DNA of 16,908 bases from JBLFWJ01 sp047611425 (GTDB taxonomy: Bacteria > Bacteroidota > Bacteroidia > UBA10329). Shown in pieces: positions 1-8,080 of this stretch (within the stretch, counting starts at the first letter, position 1; every line of letters begins with the position of its first letter). The notes beneath the pieces were generated by a model. That model had not been told where the DNA came from, made no database searches, and saw only the letters and a list, made by a program, of their open reading frames with translations. The translations under genes and the position numbers were made by a program. The stretch lies in the NCBI GenBank assembly GCA_047611425.1, contig JBLFWJ010000063.1, forward strand, positions 1 through 16,908, read 5' to 3'.

Positions 1-1116
1 CTAATCATTCTAAAAGAAACTCCCTTAAACGGAACGCTTTCTTTTGCAACTGGTTCAATTAATATTCGATGGCAAGAATCGCTCGAAAATGTAGCGCTGA
101 TTAAATTGCTTGAACGTTCGGTAGGATACTCTGAAGCCATTGAACAAATAAGCGGTTTGATGGAAGGTATTCCTCAATTCCACCCGAAGAGAGAGGCCAT
201 TACAGACAGTCTTCAAACTCAGTACCGAACGTTACTTGGGACGTACAATTCCAGCTTGGCAGAATTGCAAAAAAACTATCCAAGCACATACACAGCACAA
301 ATATTGATTGGTTTAGATGCGCTACCAATGCGGGAAGAACGACCTGAGTGGCTAGCTAATTTCGACAATGACCCAGCCTTTTTGCATCAGCACTTCTTTG
401 AGAATGTCAACTTTTCGGATAGTCGAACGGCATCAAATCCATTCCTCAAAAACAAGATAGTTGAGTACATCTTCACTTACATTGAAAAGCATGAGCAAGG
501 GCTGAAGAATGGCATAGATCTAATCATGACTAAGGCTGATCGAAATGAGGCCGTAAAGAAGGCTTGTGCGGAAGTCCTAATTGGCTTCTTCACGGATCAG
601 GGCATCAGCGAATACGTTGATTACCTAAACCAAGAACACTTAGAAAGTTGTTCCATTGAGTTTGACCCAAGCATTGGGGAGATTCTAAAACGTTCATCTC
701 CTTATCGCGTTGGTGAGAAAGTTGCATCAACTATGATTCAAGACTTTGCAAAGGGCGAAGTCAATCTGCTATCCTCAGAATCAGAATTCACGGCCTTAAT
801 GTTCTGGGCATCATGGTGCAGCCATTGTCATGAGGAGATTCCTCAATTAGAAAATTTCTTAGCGCTGAATTTTGAACAATTGAGTTTCAAAGCAATCAGT
901 TTGGATTCATTGAAACAGGATTTGACTGCTGCACAAACAGCTTTCCCATCACAGGTAGAACAACTTTGTAGCTTAAAAGGCTGGGACTCCTCCCCTGCTA
1001 TTCAATTTGGGATAAGTGCCACACCTTCATTCATCCTCATAAAAAAGGACGGTAGCTATTTAGGTAGAGCCAGCTCTTTGGTCAGTTTGGCAATGCTATT
1101 GGCAGAACAGAAATAG
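1..1116 (+). CDS. TlpA-like thioredoxin-fold protein (5' partial)
   Basis: The reading frame is open from the first base, so the gene begins upstream of the window; the TTG at 106 is only an internal codon. The visible part encodes 371 residues. The first 240 or so form a helical, mostly charged region without a family I can name firmly; it resembles the N-terminal extensions (DUF4369/DUF5106 type) found on Bacteroidota TlpA-like proteins. The C-terminal 140 residues are a thioredoxin fold: strand, then WASWCSHCHEE with the redox CxxC (CSHC, visible residues 273-276), and an ATPSF segment carrying the expected cis-proline. Such proteins are normally envelope-anchored thiol-disulfide oxidoreductases that reduce or isomerise periplasmic disulfides, sometimes for cytochrome maturation. 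The signal peptide would lie outside the window, so location is inferred. The gene just downstream encodes a di-haem cytochrome, which fits but does not prove a link. The fold assignment is secure; the substrate is unknown. Confidence 0.85.
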   Translation, partial: LIILKETPLNGTLSFATGSINIRWQESLENVALIKLLERSVGYSEAIEQISGLMEGIPQFHPKREAITDSLQTQYRTLLGTYNSSLAELQKNYPSTYTAQILIGLDALPMREERPEWLANFDNDPAFLHQHFFENVNFSDSRTASNPFLKNKIVEYIFTYIEKHEQGLKNGIDLIMTKADRNEAVKKACAEVLIGFFTDQGISEYVDYLNQEHLESCSIEFDPSIGEILKRSSPYRVGEKVASTMIQDFAKGEVNLLSSESEFTALMFWASWCSHCHEEIPQLENFLALNFEQLSFKAISLDSLKQDLTAAQTAFPSQVEQLCSLKGWDSSPAIQFGISATPSFILIKKDGSYLGRASSLVSLAMLLAEQK

Positions 1117-1152
1117 TCTATCTGAAATTTGCGTGGTTGCCCTAAAATTGGC

Positions 1153-1160
1153 GATCTTTG
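1153..1160 (+). promoter_or_regulatory. Putative Bacteroidota -7 box (GATCTTTG) for the cytochrome c peroxidase gene
   Basis: GATCTTTG matches the Bacteroidota consensus TAnnTTTG at five of six defined positions. A TTTG at 1128-1131 lies 21 bases upstream and could be the -33 element. The ATG at 1167 follows by only 6 bases, so the transcript would have almost no 5' leader. Confidence 0.4.
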
Positions 1161-1166
1161 AAATCG

Positions 1167-2528
1167 ATGAGATTTAAGTACACCATAATTGTTCTATTCA
1201 TAGTAACGGCCATCATCGGTTGTACCGATGACGTTTTGATTACGGACACGATAATTGCAGTCCCAGATATTGACCCATTTGACAAGGCATTGATAGATGT
1301 GCTTTATGAAGCATCCAACGGAGAAGGTCCTTCATTTTACGAGCTTCCCACAAGGCTGGAGGACGTTCCCGAAGACCCACTAAATCCACTTTCACATGCC
1401 AAAGTTGATTTGGGAAAAATGCTGTTTCATGAAACAGGTTTGGCAACTCATCCCAAGAAGGAAGAGAATCTTTACACGTATAGTTGTGCCAGCTGTCATC
1501 ATGCACAAGGTGGGTTTCAGGCTGGAATTCCGCAAGGAATAAGTGAAGGCGGAATTGGCTTTGGCCTTCGTGGTGAAGCAAGAATACCTACGCCCGGATT
1601 CTCCATTGCACTTCTAGACGTTCAGAGAATCCGAACACCTTCAATACTGAATTCCGCATATCAAGAAGCAACACTTTGGAACGGTTCATTTGGTGGACAA
1701 GGAGTTAACCTCGGCACAGAATCGGCCTGGTATCCGGGGTCTCGTCAGCACACCAACTTTACCGGATTTGAAGGACTGGAAGTGCAAGCTATCGAAGGTA
1801 TGGATGTGCACCGACTAGGCGTTAATGAGACCAATTTCAACCTATATGGTTATGGTAACAAACTAAAGGATGTCTTTGGGGATCTTGGAGATACCCTGAT
1901 GAGTGACGTATATATCGCATTGGCAATTGCCGCATACGAGCGAACTGTCGTTGCATCCGAAGCTCCTTTTCAGAGGTGGTTACGAGGTGATCGAAAAGCG
2001 ATGAAAGATTCGTGGAAAGAAGGTGCTGCCCTCTTTTTTGGCAAAGGAAACTGTGCTAGCTGTCACAATGGACCTTCTTTAGCGAACATGGAATTTCATG
2101 CCTTAGGCATGAATGAATTAGATGGACCTGGTTTTTATGAAACAGTTTTTGAGAACCAAACTGTGCATCTGGGTCGAGGAGGTTTTACTGGCCTAACTGA
2201 GGATGAATACAAGTTCAAAGTGCCACAGCTGTACAATTTAAAGGATTCTAGATTCTATGGACACGGCTCCTCGTTCCAGACAGTACTTGACATCATTCGA
2301 TATAAGAACACGGCCGTAAAAGAGAATGCTGATTGTCCAGATGGCCAATTGGCAGATGACTTTACTCCTCTTGGGTTATCCGATGACGAAATCTGGAAAA
2401 TCACCTTATTCGTAAATGAGGCCCTGTATGACCCGGATCTAATGCGATATGTTCCCGACCATACGCTTTCTGGATTCTGCTTCCCCAATAATGATCTGTA
2501 TTCTGCAGCGGATCTTGGATGCCAGTAG
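1167..2528 (+). CDS. Di-haem cytochrome c peroxidase (CcpA/MauG family), lipoprotein
   Basis: The product (453 residues from this start) belongs to the bacterial di-haem cytochrome c peroxidase family, which reduces hydrogen peroxide with electrons from small cytochromes or quinol-linked carriers in the periplasm. Two c-type haem motifs are visible: CASCH at residues 107-111 and CASCH at 296-300, about 190 residues apart as usual for this family. The text LGKMLFHET before the first haem and RTPSILN between the haems are family hallmarks. The N-terminus is a lipoprotein signal with lipobox IIGC (Cys19), so the enzyme is probably membrane-anchored. I chose ATG 1167 over TTG 1158 because it gives a normal signal peptide and sits just after a -7-like box. 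The C-terminus shows no T9SS sorting domain. Family assignment is strong; physiological electron donor is unknown. Confidence 0.93.
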   Translation: MRFKYTIIVLFIVTAIIGCTDDVLITDTIIAVPDIDPFDKALIDVLYEASNGEGPSFYELPTRLEDVPEDPLNPLSHAKVDLGKMLFHETGLATHPKKEENLYTYSCASCHHAQGGFQAGIPQGISEGGIGFGLRGEARIPTPGFSIALLDVQRIRTPSILNSAYQEATLWNGSFGGQGVNLGTESAWYPGSRQHTNFTGFEGLEVQAIEGMDVHRLGVNETNFNLYGYGNKLKDVFGDLGDTLMSDVYIALAIAAYERTVVASEAPFQRWLRGDRKAMKDSWKEGAALFFGKGNCASCHNGPSLANMEFHALGMNELDGPGFYETVFENQTVHLGRGGFTGLTEDEYKFKVPQLYNLKDSRFYGHGSSFQTVLDIIRYKNTAVKENADCPDGQLADDFTPLGLSDDEIWKITLFVNEALYDPDLMRYVPDHTLSGFCFPNNDLYSAADLGCQ

Positions 2529-2563
2529 AATTTGACCCAAGTAACCACTCTGCCGAGCACTCG

Positions 2564-2571
2564 TATCTTTA
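2564..2571 (+). promoter_or_regulatory. Putative -7 box (TATCTTTA) for the metalloprotease gene
   Basis: TATCTTTA fits TAnnTTTG at five of six defined positions and lies 4 bases before ATG 2576. No convincing -33 TTG was found at normal spacing. If used, the mRNA would be leaderless or nearly so. Its position inside the upstream in-frame extension also argues that the longer reading frame from 2519 is not translated. Confidence 0.4.
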
Positions 2572-2575
2572 TCAG

Positions 2576-4408
2576 ATGAGATTACTTTCACTTCTTGCTA
2601 TCATTCTGCTGACATTCTCAGCCGCTGCACAGAAATGGGTTGGCCAATCGCTTGAGCATCCACTGGAAGAATTAAAAGCTAAGAGTCACTTCACGCAAGC
2701 TAATGTTGGCCATTCTCATAATGAGTTTGTATCACATCTAAAAGATGTAATCTCAAATCTTCATGATGAGAAATGTGGGGTTGAATTGATTGAATCCGTC
2801 CAAAGTCCGTTAGGCAAACATCTACTTTTTCAGCAAACCATCAACGGAGAAAAGGTAATGGGCGCAACAATCAAGATCAATATCGATAACGATGGATTGA
2901 GAAGCTCCTTGTTCGATAGAACCATCACTCCAGATCTTGCGATAGAAATGGAATTCCCTGATACGGCACTCATTCGGTTAAGACTGAACGAATTGTATCG
3001 AGGTGATGACATGGATGAACTCTTTCAAGCAACCGTGGAACGAGCGTACTTCTACAATGGTCAAAATTTGGTTCCATCCGTGAGAATTGAGGTGGTTGAA
3101 GCACATGATCATTACTACGAAATGGTTCTTGATCATGATGTGAAAGTCATCTATCAGAACGATCTACTCGCCTACCATCACTCAGCCCAGATTGATTCTC
3201 CGGTAACGGCATTTGTCTTTCTTCCGGACCCGTTAACTACAGCCGAAGAAACTTACGGCTCACCTTATGCCGACCAAAATGACGCGAGTATCGCACAACT
3301 AAATGAGCAACGGCAAGAAGTGACCATGGAAGCAGATTTTGGAGGAACGTTCTTCAACCTTTTGAGTGAATGGGTGATTTTCTCCGAGCACACACCTCCA
3401 ACCAACACACCTGCGATAAGCTCAACGCCTATGTTTGATTTCACCCGAGACAACGATCGTTTTGAAGAGGTGAATGCATACTATCACATCAACAATTTTC
3501 AACAGCATATCCAAGACCTTGGGTTCGACAACTTGGTGAACTACCAGATTAGTGTTGATGTTCATGCGTTGAACAGTGCGGATAATTCAAACTTCAATAA
3601 TGGGCATACGCCTCCAAGACTTTCCTTTGGTGATGGCGGTGTCGATGACGCTGAAGATGCCGATGTAATCATACACGAGTATGGCCACGCAATTATGCAT
3701 TCTGCTGCCCCTGGCACAAACGGAGGTACGGAACGAAGAGCATTGGATGAAGCCAATGGCGACTATTTCGCTGCATCATACTCTCGACATTTAGCTCCGT
3801 TTGGTTGGGAACGGGTTTATTCTTGGGATGGCCACAATGAGTTTTGGAGTGGCAGAATGGCAACTAGCACAGGGCATTACCCTGAAGACTTGGTCGGTAA
3901 TATTTACCAAGATGGCGTGCTTTGGTCATCCACTTTAATGGAAATTTGGGGAGATATTGGGAGAGATAAAACAGACAAGATTCTGATGCAATCGGCATAT
4001 TCGTATGCCGAAGGAATGAGCATGACAGATGCTGCATGGCTGTTTATAGAAGCAGAAGAGTTGTTATACGCAGCTGAGTATACGTATGAAATCCGTCAGA
4101 GAATGTTTGATCGGGGATTCATTCCTTGGGTTGGAGTTTCTGAGTCCGCGGCAAGTCAAGATTTGAGAATATTAAATTCAGAATTATTCGCACAAGGAAA
4201 AGCCAATCTTGTGATTGAATTTGAGCAACAAACGGATGCAGTCATATCTGTAATAGACGCCATGGGCAGGACTATTATCAAAGAAGAAATCAGCTCTAAA
4301 TCCAGTTGGGAATTGTCTGCAAATAAGATTACAACAACAGGTTTTTATACTATCTCAATTGTTGATAGAGATGGCTACCAAGGCGTTAAGATTGTGCGAA
4401 TCAGGTAG
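2576..4408 (+). CDS. Secreted M4/M36-like zinc metalloprotease with T9SS sorting domain
   Basis: A 610-residue protein. Residues 1-19 are a clean signal peptide ending AAAQ, which decides the start at ATG 2576 instead of 2519. Residues about 25-210 look like a propeptide of the fungalysin/thermolysin type. The catalytic part carries HEYGH (residues 367-371) and, 21 residues on, DEANGD, with Glu392 as the likely third zinc ligand and Asp396 matching the M4 pattern EAISD. This is a gluzincin arrangement; the later segment DGVLWSSTLMEIW resembles fungalysin M36. The last 85 residues or so (around 530-610) form a type A T9SS C-terminal sorting domain, including VIDAMGRTI and a terminal GVKIVRIR. 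The protein should cross the outer membrane through T9SS and be released or cell-surface bound, digesting extracellular protein. Exact MEROPS family is uncertain. It might prepare glycopeptides for the nearby glycan operon, but that is conjecture. Confidence 0.85.
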   Translation: MRLLSLLAIILLTFSAAAQKWVGQSLEHPLEELKAKSHFTQANVGHSHNEFVSHLKDVISNLHDEKCGVELIESVQSPLGKHLLFQQTINGEKVMGATIKINIDNDGLRSSLFDRTITPDLAIEMEFPDTALIRLRLNELYRGDDMDELFQATVERAYFYNGQNLVPSVRIEVVEAHDHYYEMVLDHDVKVIYQNDLLAYHHSAQIDSPVTAFVFLPDPLTTAEETYGSPYADQNDASIAQLNEQRQEVTMEADFGGTFFNLLSEWVIFSEHTPPTNTPAISSTPMFDFTRDNDRFEEVNAYYHINNFQQHIQDLGFDNLVNYQISVDVHALNSADNSNFNNGHTPPRLSFGDGGVDDAEDADVIIHEYGHAIMHSAAPGTNGGTERRALDEANGDYFAASYSRHLAPFGWERVYSWDGHNEFWSGRMATSTGHYPEDLVGNIYQDGVLWSSTLMEIWGDIGRDKTDKILMQSAYSYAEGMSMTDAAWLFIEAEELLYAAEYTYEIRQRMFDRGFIPWVGVSESAASQDLRILNSELFAQGKANLVIEFEQQTDAVISVIDAMGRTIIKEEISSKSSWELSANKITTTGFYTISIVDRDGYQGVKIVRIR

Positions 4409-4437
4409 AGGCCAGTAAAGCCTCAAGTAAAACATTC

Positions 4438-4451
4438 TATATTTACTATTG
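4438..4451 (+). promoter_or_regulatory. Possible -7 region (TATATTTA / TACTATTG)
   Basis: Two overlapping candidates, TATATTTA (4438-4445) and TACTATTG (4444-4451), each fit TAnnTTTG with one mismatch. They lie 16-22 bases before ATG 4468, giving a very short leader. The 59-base gap between the protease gene and this ATG has no hairpin terminator that I can see. Confidence 0.3.
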
Positions 4452-4467
4452 CTACAAGCATCTGATA

Positions 4468-4863
4468 ATGACTAATCAACTTCAATTCAATGTTCAGTAC
4501 TTAGATTCTCATGCCTTTATGGAGGTGGAAGGAGAGTATGAACTCGAAGCATTTCTTCGGCTTATCAATTCAATCAATTCTGTTGGATTGAAATCAGAAA
4601 GCAAGAAAGTTATCTGCGACATTAGACGTGTAGAAGACATGCTACCAAGCGATACTGACCGATTTAGAATGGGCACGGCCTTAGCCGATGCTGTGCGAAA
4701 TGACGTATATGTGGCGGGGTTAGCTGCACCCGAATCCATCAATCATTTTGTGGAGTTGGTAGCCAACAATCGAAGCGCTCATTTTAAAGTGTTTTCGTGC
4801 CAAGACGCGGCAAGACAGTGGCTACTTGAAGAAGAAATTTTGCCCAAAAGCAGATTCGCTTAG
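4468..4863 (+). CDS. Small SpoIIAA/STAS-like protein
   Basis: A 131-residue soluble protein without signal peptide or membrane segment. The layout resembles the SpoIIAA-like/STAS-like fold: an opening strand and a strand with FMEVEGEYE, a helix (ELEAFLRLINSI), a strand KKVICDIRRV, a helix around residues 60-75, a strand VYVAGLAAPE, a helix with NHFVELVANNR, then FKVFSCQDAARQWL, the ending typical of these proteins, where an altered edge strand is followed by a helix ending in WL. Members are often small cytoplasmic proteins of unknown role. There is no clear partner kinase or phosphatase nearby, so an anti-sigma-antagonist role cannot be claimed. Its stop codon overlaps that of the convergent beta-mannosidase gene. 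The gene is well supported as coding; the family call is moderate. Confidence 0.6.
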   Translation: MTNQLQFNVQYLDSHAFMEVEGEYELEAFLRLINSINSVGLKSESKKVICDIRRVEDMLPSDTDRFRMGTALADAVRNDVYVAGLAAPESINHFVELVANNRSAHFKVFSCQDAARQWLLEEEILPKSRFA

Positions 4864-7388
4864 AACTCACTAAACTGATTCAGGCTTTTCATTTTTACAT
4901 CTAGCGTTACTGGGACTCTGCCTGCCGGATAAACCAAAATGGTCTTTGGCTCATTTGGTAGCACATCAAAGAAATTCTCGGAATATTTAGCGTTCCGCTG
5001 ATCCGTCTGAACCATCACGTCCTTGAGTAAAACAGGACTGGTGAATACCAATTCAACATGATCGTATTTGAAATTTGTCTGAATTTCTGGGTTGGTTTTG
5101 GAGAGAATCAGATTCTTCGGTTCATCAAAGTAGAATAGCTCTTCATCCAGTAAGGAGTCATCTTCAAAAAGCTCCATCCTCATAACGGACAAAACCTTTA
5201 ATCCAGGGTTTTTGAACAATTCCTTGCTAGCCCACTCCCCTACTTGAATAACAGAACTTTTGGCCGAAGAAACCGAAACCTCCTTTTCCCAGACTACTTC
5301 ACCGGTAAAACTTTGGAGTTTGAGTTTGAGCATTAATTCAGCCTTTTCCAATCGATCATTCGAAACAGAAACCTTGAAGTTTGAACCGTCAAATTCAGCA
5401 ATTGGAATTATTGGTTTGTACCGATCGACAACAGTGTAATGGGCTGCCTTCCAATTCCCATTGAAGTCGATGGTACTCCAAGTAGGCGCTTGCCACACAT
5501 CGTTAAACTGCCAGTAAAGCGTACCCATACACTTCTCACGATTAAGGCGATGTGCCTCAATTGCTGTTTTCATTCCAAGTCGTTGGGTCAATTGGCTCAA
5601 GTACACGTATTCGTGAAAATTCCGTGAAGGCGCAAAGTGTTCTTCCAAGTGTTTGGTTATTTCCTTGTTGCCTTTGTAGCTCCGCTGCCTGGTCTCTAAA
5701 ACAGATTGATTAACCTGACCATTCAAGCGTTTCAATGAGGAAGGAAAGAAGTGAGGAAATGACTGAAAGCCATATTCACTCATAAACCGAGGTACATTCT
5801 TCTGATACCCATCAAAACTATCGTTGCCATGCCACACACCCCAGTAATGCATGTTGTGGTGGTTGAAATTCTCTTCCTTACCCCAATTACTGAGTGGTGA
5901 TGTGGAGATGTAATTCAACTTGGGGTCGATAGAATCAAGAACGTTTGGAATCAAGTCTTTAAAGACCTTTTCGTACCCAGCCCAAATCTCATCTTGTTGC
6001 TTTTGGCTGTACTTGAACTCGTCTTGCCATCCCCAGTTCTGCCATGCCACGTCTATCTCATTATTTCCACACCAAGTTGCAATGCAAGCATGGTCGGAGA
6101 TTCTTGAAACTTGTTGCTCAATCTCAACTTTAACATTTTCTACAAATGCATCATCAGAAGGATACATTGCACAGGCAAACATGGCATCTTGCCAAACCAT
6201 AATGCCGAGACTATCGCACATCTCATAGAAATAATCGCTCTGGTAGATTCCACCACCCCAAACCCTAAGCATATTAAAGTGGCTTTCCTTGGCCGTGACC
6301 AATAAATCAAGTGTTTGCTTATTAGCTACAGTTGATGGAAATACACTTTGAGGAATCATATTGGCACCCTTCATAAAAATAGGCTCACCATTTACTTTGA
6401 AGTAGAATGAGGTGCCAATATCGTCTGGCTCATTGACCAATTCAACTGACCGAACTCCGAGTTTTCGAGCTTCAGAATAAACGGCCTCATCCTCAAACTT
6501 GAGCGATCCACTTACTTCATACAACTTTTGTTTTCCTGCTCCATTAGGCCACCACAATTCAGGATTGATGATAGAGAAAGGAACTTCAATGTGGTTCATT
6601 CCTTCTACAAGTACCACTGACTTTTTCTGTGTTGATTGACCAGGCACCGCAATCGTCAACTCAGCTCTTCCGGCTTTGGCTGCTTCAATTGTAAAGTAAC
6701 CAGTACCGTTCATTCGGTTTTCAAGAAGCGTGTCTTGTGTTGTTCTGAAGGAGACCATCCGAGCATCATCCCAACCGATGACTTTTACGGGTTTCCAAGG
6801 CCCCATGCTTAACATCCTTGGGCCCCAATCCCAACCGAACTGATAGCCAGCTTTTCGACTAAAAGATGCAGTCTTGTCAGACCCTGCATCACTAGGTGAC
6901 GGCAAATCATAACCTAACGTATCTCGCTTTAATTTGGCCTTCTTCTCTGGGTTTTCAAATACGATATTCAGAATTTTCTCGGCCTTTTCAAATCGGCCTA
7001 ATTTCAATTCATAGCTGCGAAACATGTTGTCTGTAGAGAACATCAGACTATCGTCCAAACGAACGGTTGTGTATGTATCGAGCCCTTCCAAAATCAAAGT
7101 ATAATTCTTTCTTTTTGGAAGACTGTCTCTATAAATATGGAGCCACAATTCCCAGTCAGAATCACCAATCCACTTCGTTTCTTTTTCTCCAAGAGGCGAA
7201 AACGGGTCTTTCAAGTCACCAAACTCAAGTCTGGCCGAGTGCATGTTAAATGGTGCTGAGGGTGCTGGTGACCCGGCAGTTTCGCCAACTTGACACATTC
7301 CCCAACTCTGGTTTATCACAATTTCAGTCTGCTGCCCTTTAGCTGTAAGGCAAATGAAAATCGATAGAATAAAAATCAGGTGTCGCAT
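4860..7388 (-). CDS. GH2 beta-mannosidase, exported
   Basis: An 842-residue exo-beta-mannosidase of glycoside hydrolase family 2, which removes beta-linked mannose from non-reducing ends, including the core Man-beta-1,4-GlcNAc of N-glycans. Residues 1-18 or so are a signal peptide, so the enzyme is periplasmic. The order is the usual one: a sugar-binding jelly-roll domain (with EGLDTYTTVRL and the hallmark FGWDWGPR at 184-191), an Ig-like domain (about 205-320), a TIM barrel, and C-terminal Ig-like domains. Catalytic acid/base is Glu444 in WCGNNE; nucleophile is Glu538 in FMSEYGFQS, the motif that separates beta-mannosidases from other GH2 enzymes. WQFND lies at 626-630. It is the last gene of the operon; its start lies 13 bases inside the upstream cutC-like gene. 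Length is normal for the family. Natural substrate (N-glycan core versus plant mannan) is inferred from the neighbours. Confidence 0.95.
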   Translation of the reverse strand: MRHLIFILSIFICLTAKGQQTEIVINQSWGMCQVGETAGSPAPSAPFNMHSARLEFGDLKDPFSPLGEKETKWIGDSDWELWLHIYRDSLPKRKNYTLILEGLDTYTTVRLDDSLMFSTDNMFRSYELKLGRFEKAEKILNIVFENPEKKAKLKRDTLGYDLPSPSDAGSDKTASFSRKAGYQFGWDWGPRMLSMGPWKPVKVIGWDDARMVSFRTTQDTLLENRMNGTGYFTIEAAKAGRAELTIAVPGQSTQKKSVVLVEGMNHIEVPFSIINPELWWPNGAGKQKLYEVSGSLKFEDEAVYSEARKLGVRSVELVNEPDDIGTSFYFKVNGEPIFMKGANMIPQSVFPSTVANKQTLDLLVTAKESHFNMLRVWGGGIYQSDYFYEMCDSLGIMVWQDAMFACAMYPSDDAFVENVKVEIEQQVSRISDHACIATWCGNNEIDVAWQNWGWQDEFKYSQKQQDEIWAGYEKVFKDLIPNVLDSIDPKLNYISTSPLSNWGKEENFNHHNMHYWGVWHGNDSFDGYQKNVPRFMSEYGFQSFPHFFPSSLKRLNGQVNQSVLETRQRSYKGNKEITKHLEEHFAPSRNFHEYVYLSQLTQRLGMKTAIEAHRLNREKCMGTLYWQFNDVWQAPTWSTIDFNGNWKAAHYTVVDRYKPIIPIAEFDGSNFKVSVSNDRLEKAELMLKLKLQSFTGEVVWEKEVSVSSAKSSVIQVGEWASKELFKNPGLKVLSVMRMELFEDDSLLDEELFYFDEPKNLILSKTNPEIQTNFKYDHVELVFTSPVLLKDVMVQTDQRNAKYSENFFDVLPNEPKTILVYPAGRVPVTLDVKMKSLNQFSEF

Positions 7389-8080
7389 AATGATTCTAAG
7401 ACACTTTTGGCAGCCAATGTTTTAGCGGGATCGAAAATAAGTTTCCCGTTGGCATCTACCACGTGTGAAGTGAAATGATATTGACGAATTCCAACATTCC
7501 AAAACTCAGGGATGTTCTCAGCGCTTACGCCACTTCCAACCATTATACTCGGATATTGACCTGTACTGGAGTTTAGTTCCTGAATCAATTCAATTCCTTC
7601 TAAGGCGGTATTTCCTTGTCCTGAAGTAAGCAATCTATCTACCTTCAAGTCGCCTAGTTCGTCAAATGTTTTCAATGGATCCTGACACACATCAAATGCT
7701 CTATGAAACGTAACAGATAATTCACTTGAAGATGATTGTAGACGATTTAAAATTTCGATATCAAGATTTTTACCTGAGTCAAGAGCGCCAAAAACAACTC
7801 CGTTAACACCAATCGATTTGCATTGGTCAATCGTGGTTAACATTAAAGCTAATTGCTCTTCAGAAACCGTGAATTCTCCGGCATTTGGACGCACCATAAC
7901 GTGCAAGCCAATATCAATTAAATCTCTGCATTTCTTAATTACCTCCAACTCGGGGGTGAGCCCATCAAGATCTAGACGGCCACATAATTCAACTCGATCA
8001 GCTCCAGATTCCTGTGCTCCAATAGCCGACTCAAGAGAGTCGATACAAATTTCTAGCTCGTATGGTTTTTGAGAATTCAA
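7376..8080 (-). CDS. cutC: CutC family TIM-barrel protein
   Basis: A 234-residue cytoplasmic protein of the CutC family (PF03932). Hallmarks in order: GADRVELCG (26-34), GLTPE (40-44), HVMVRPNAGEF (60-70), GVVFGALDSG (94-103), VTFHRAFD (123-130), LLTSGQGNTALEG (150-162) and VGSGVSAENI (181-190). The family was named after an E. coli copper-tolerance locus, but a direct copper function is weakly supported. Cys12 and Cys33 are the cysteines in the conserved N-terminal segments. The usual RPRxG motif here reads RPNAG, so the second arginine is replaced. The start is a TTG within TTGA, overlapping the stop of the GH20 gene; there is no earlier in-frame start before a stop codon. Lying between GH20 and beta-mannosidase genes, with 4- and 13-base overlaps, it must be co-expressed with them, which suggests a role in handling a sugar-derived product rather than copper. 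That role is inference. Confidence 0.92.
   Translation of the reverse strand: MNSQKPYELEICIDSLESAIGAQESGADRVELCGRLDLDGLTPELEVIKKCRDLIDIGLHVMVRPNAGEFTVSEEQLALMLTTIDQCKSIGVNGVVFGALDSGKNLDIEILNRLQSSSSELSVTFHRAFDVCQDPLKTFDELGDLKVDRLLTSGQGNTALEGIELIQELNSSTGQYPSIMVGSGVSAENIPEFWNVGIRQYHFTSHVVDANGKLIFDPAKTLAAKSVLESLCDT

Noticed and set aside
106..1116. TTG at 106 as the start of the TlpA-like gene
   Set aside because: The same frame is open back to base 1 with coding-like composition, so the gene is cut by the window edge.
2519..2575. 19-residue N-terminal extension of the metalloprotease
   Set aside because: It would bury the signal peptide and contains the likely -7 box; ATG 2576 gives a standard signal sequence.
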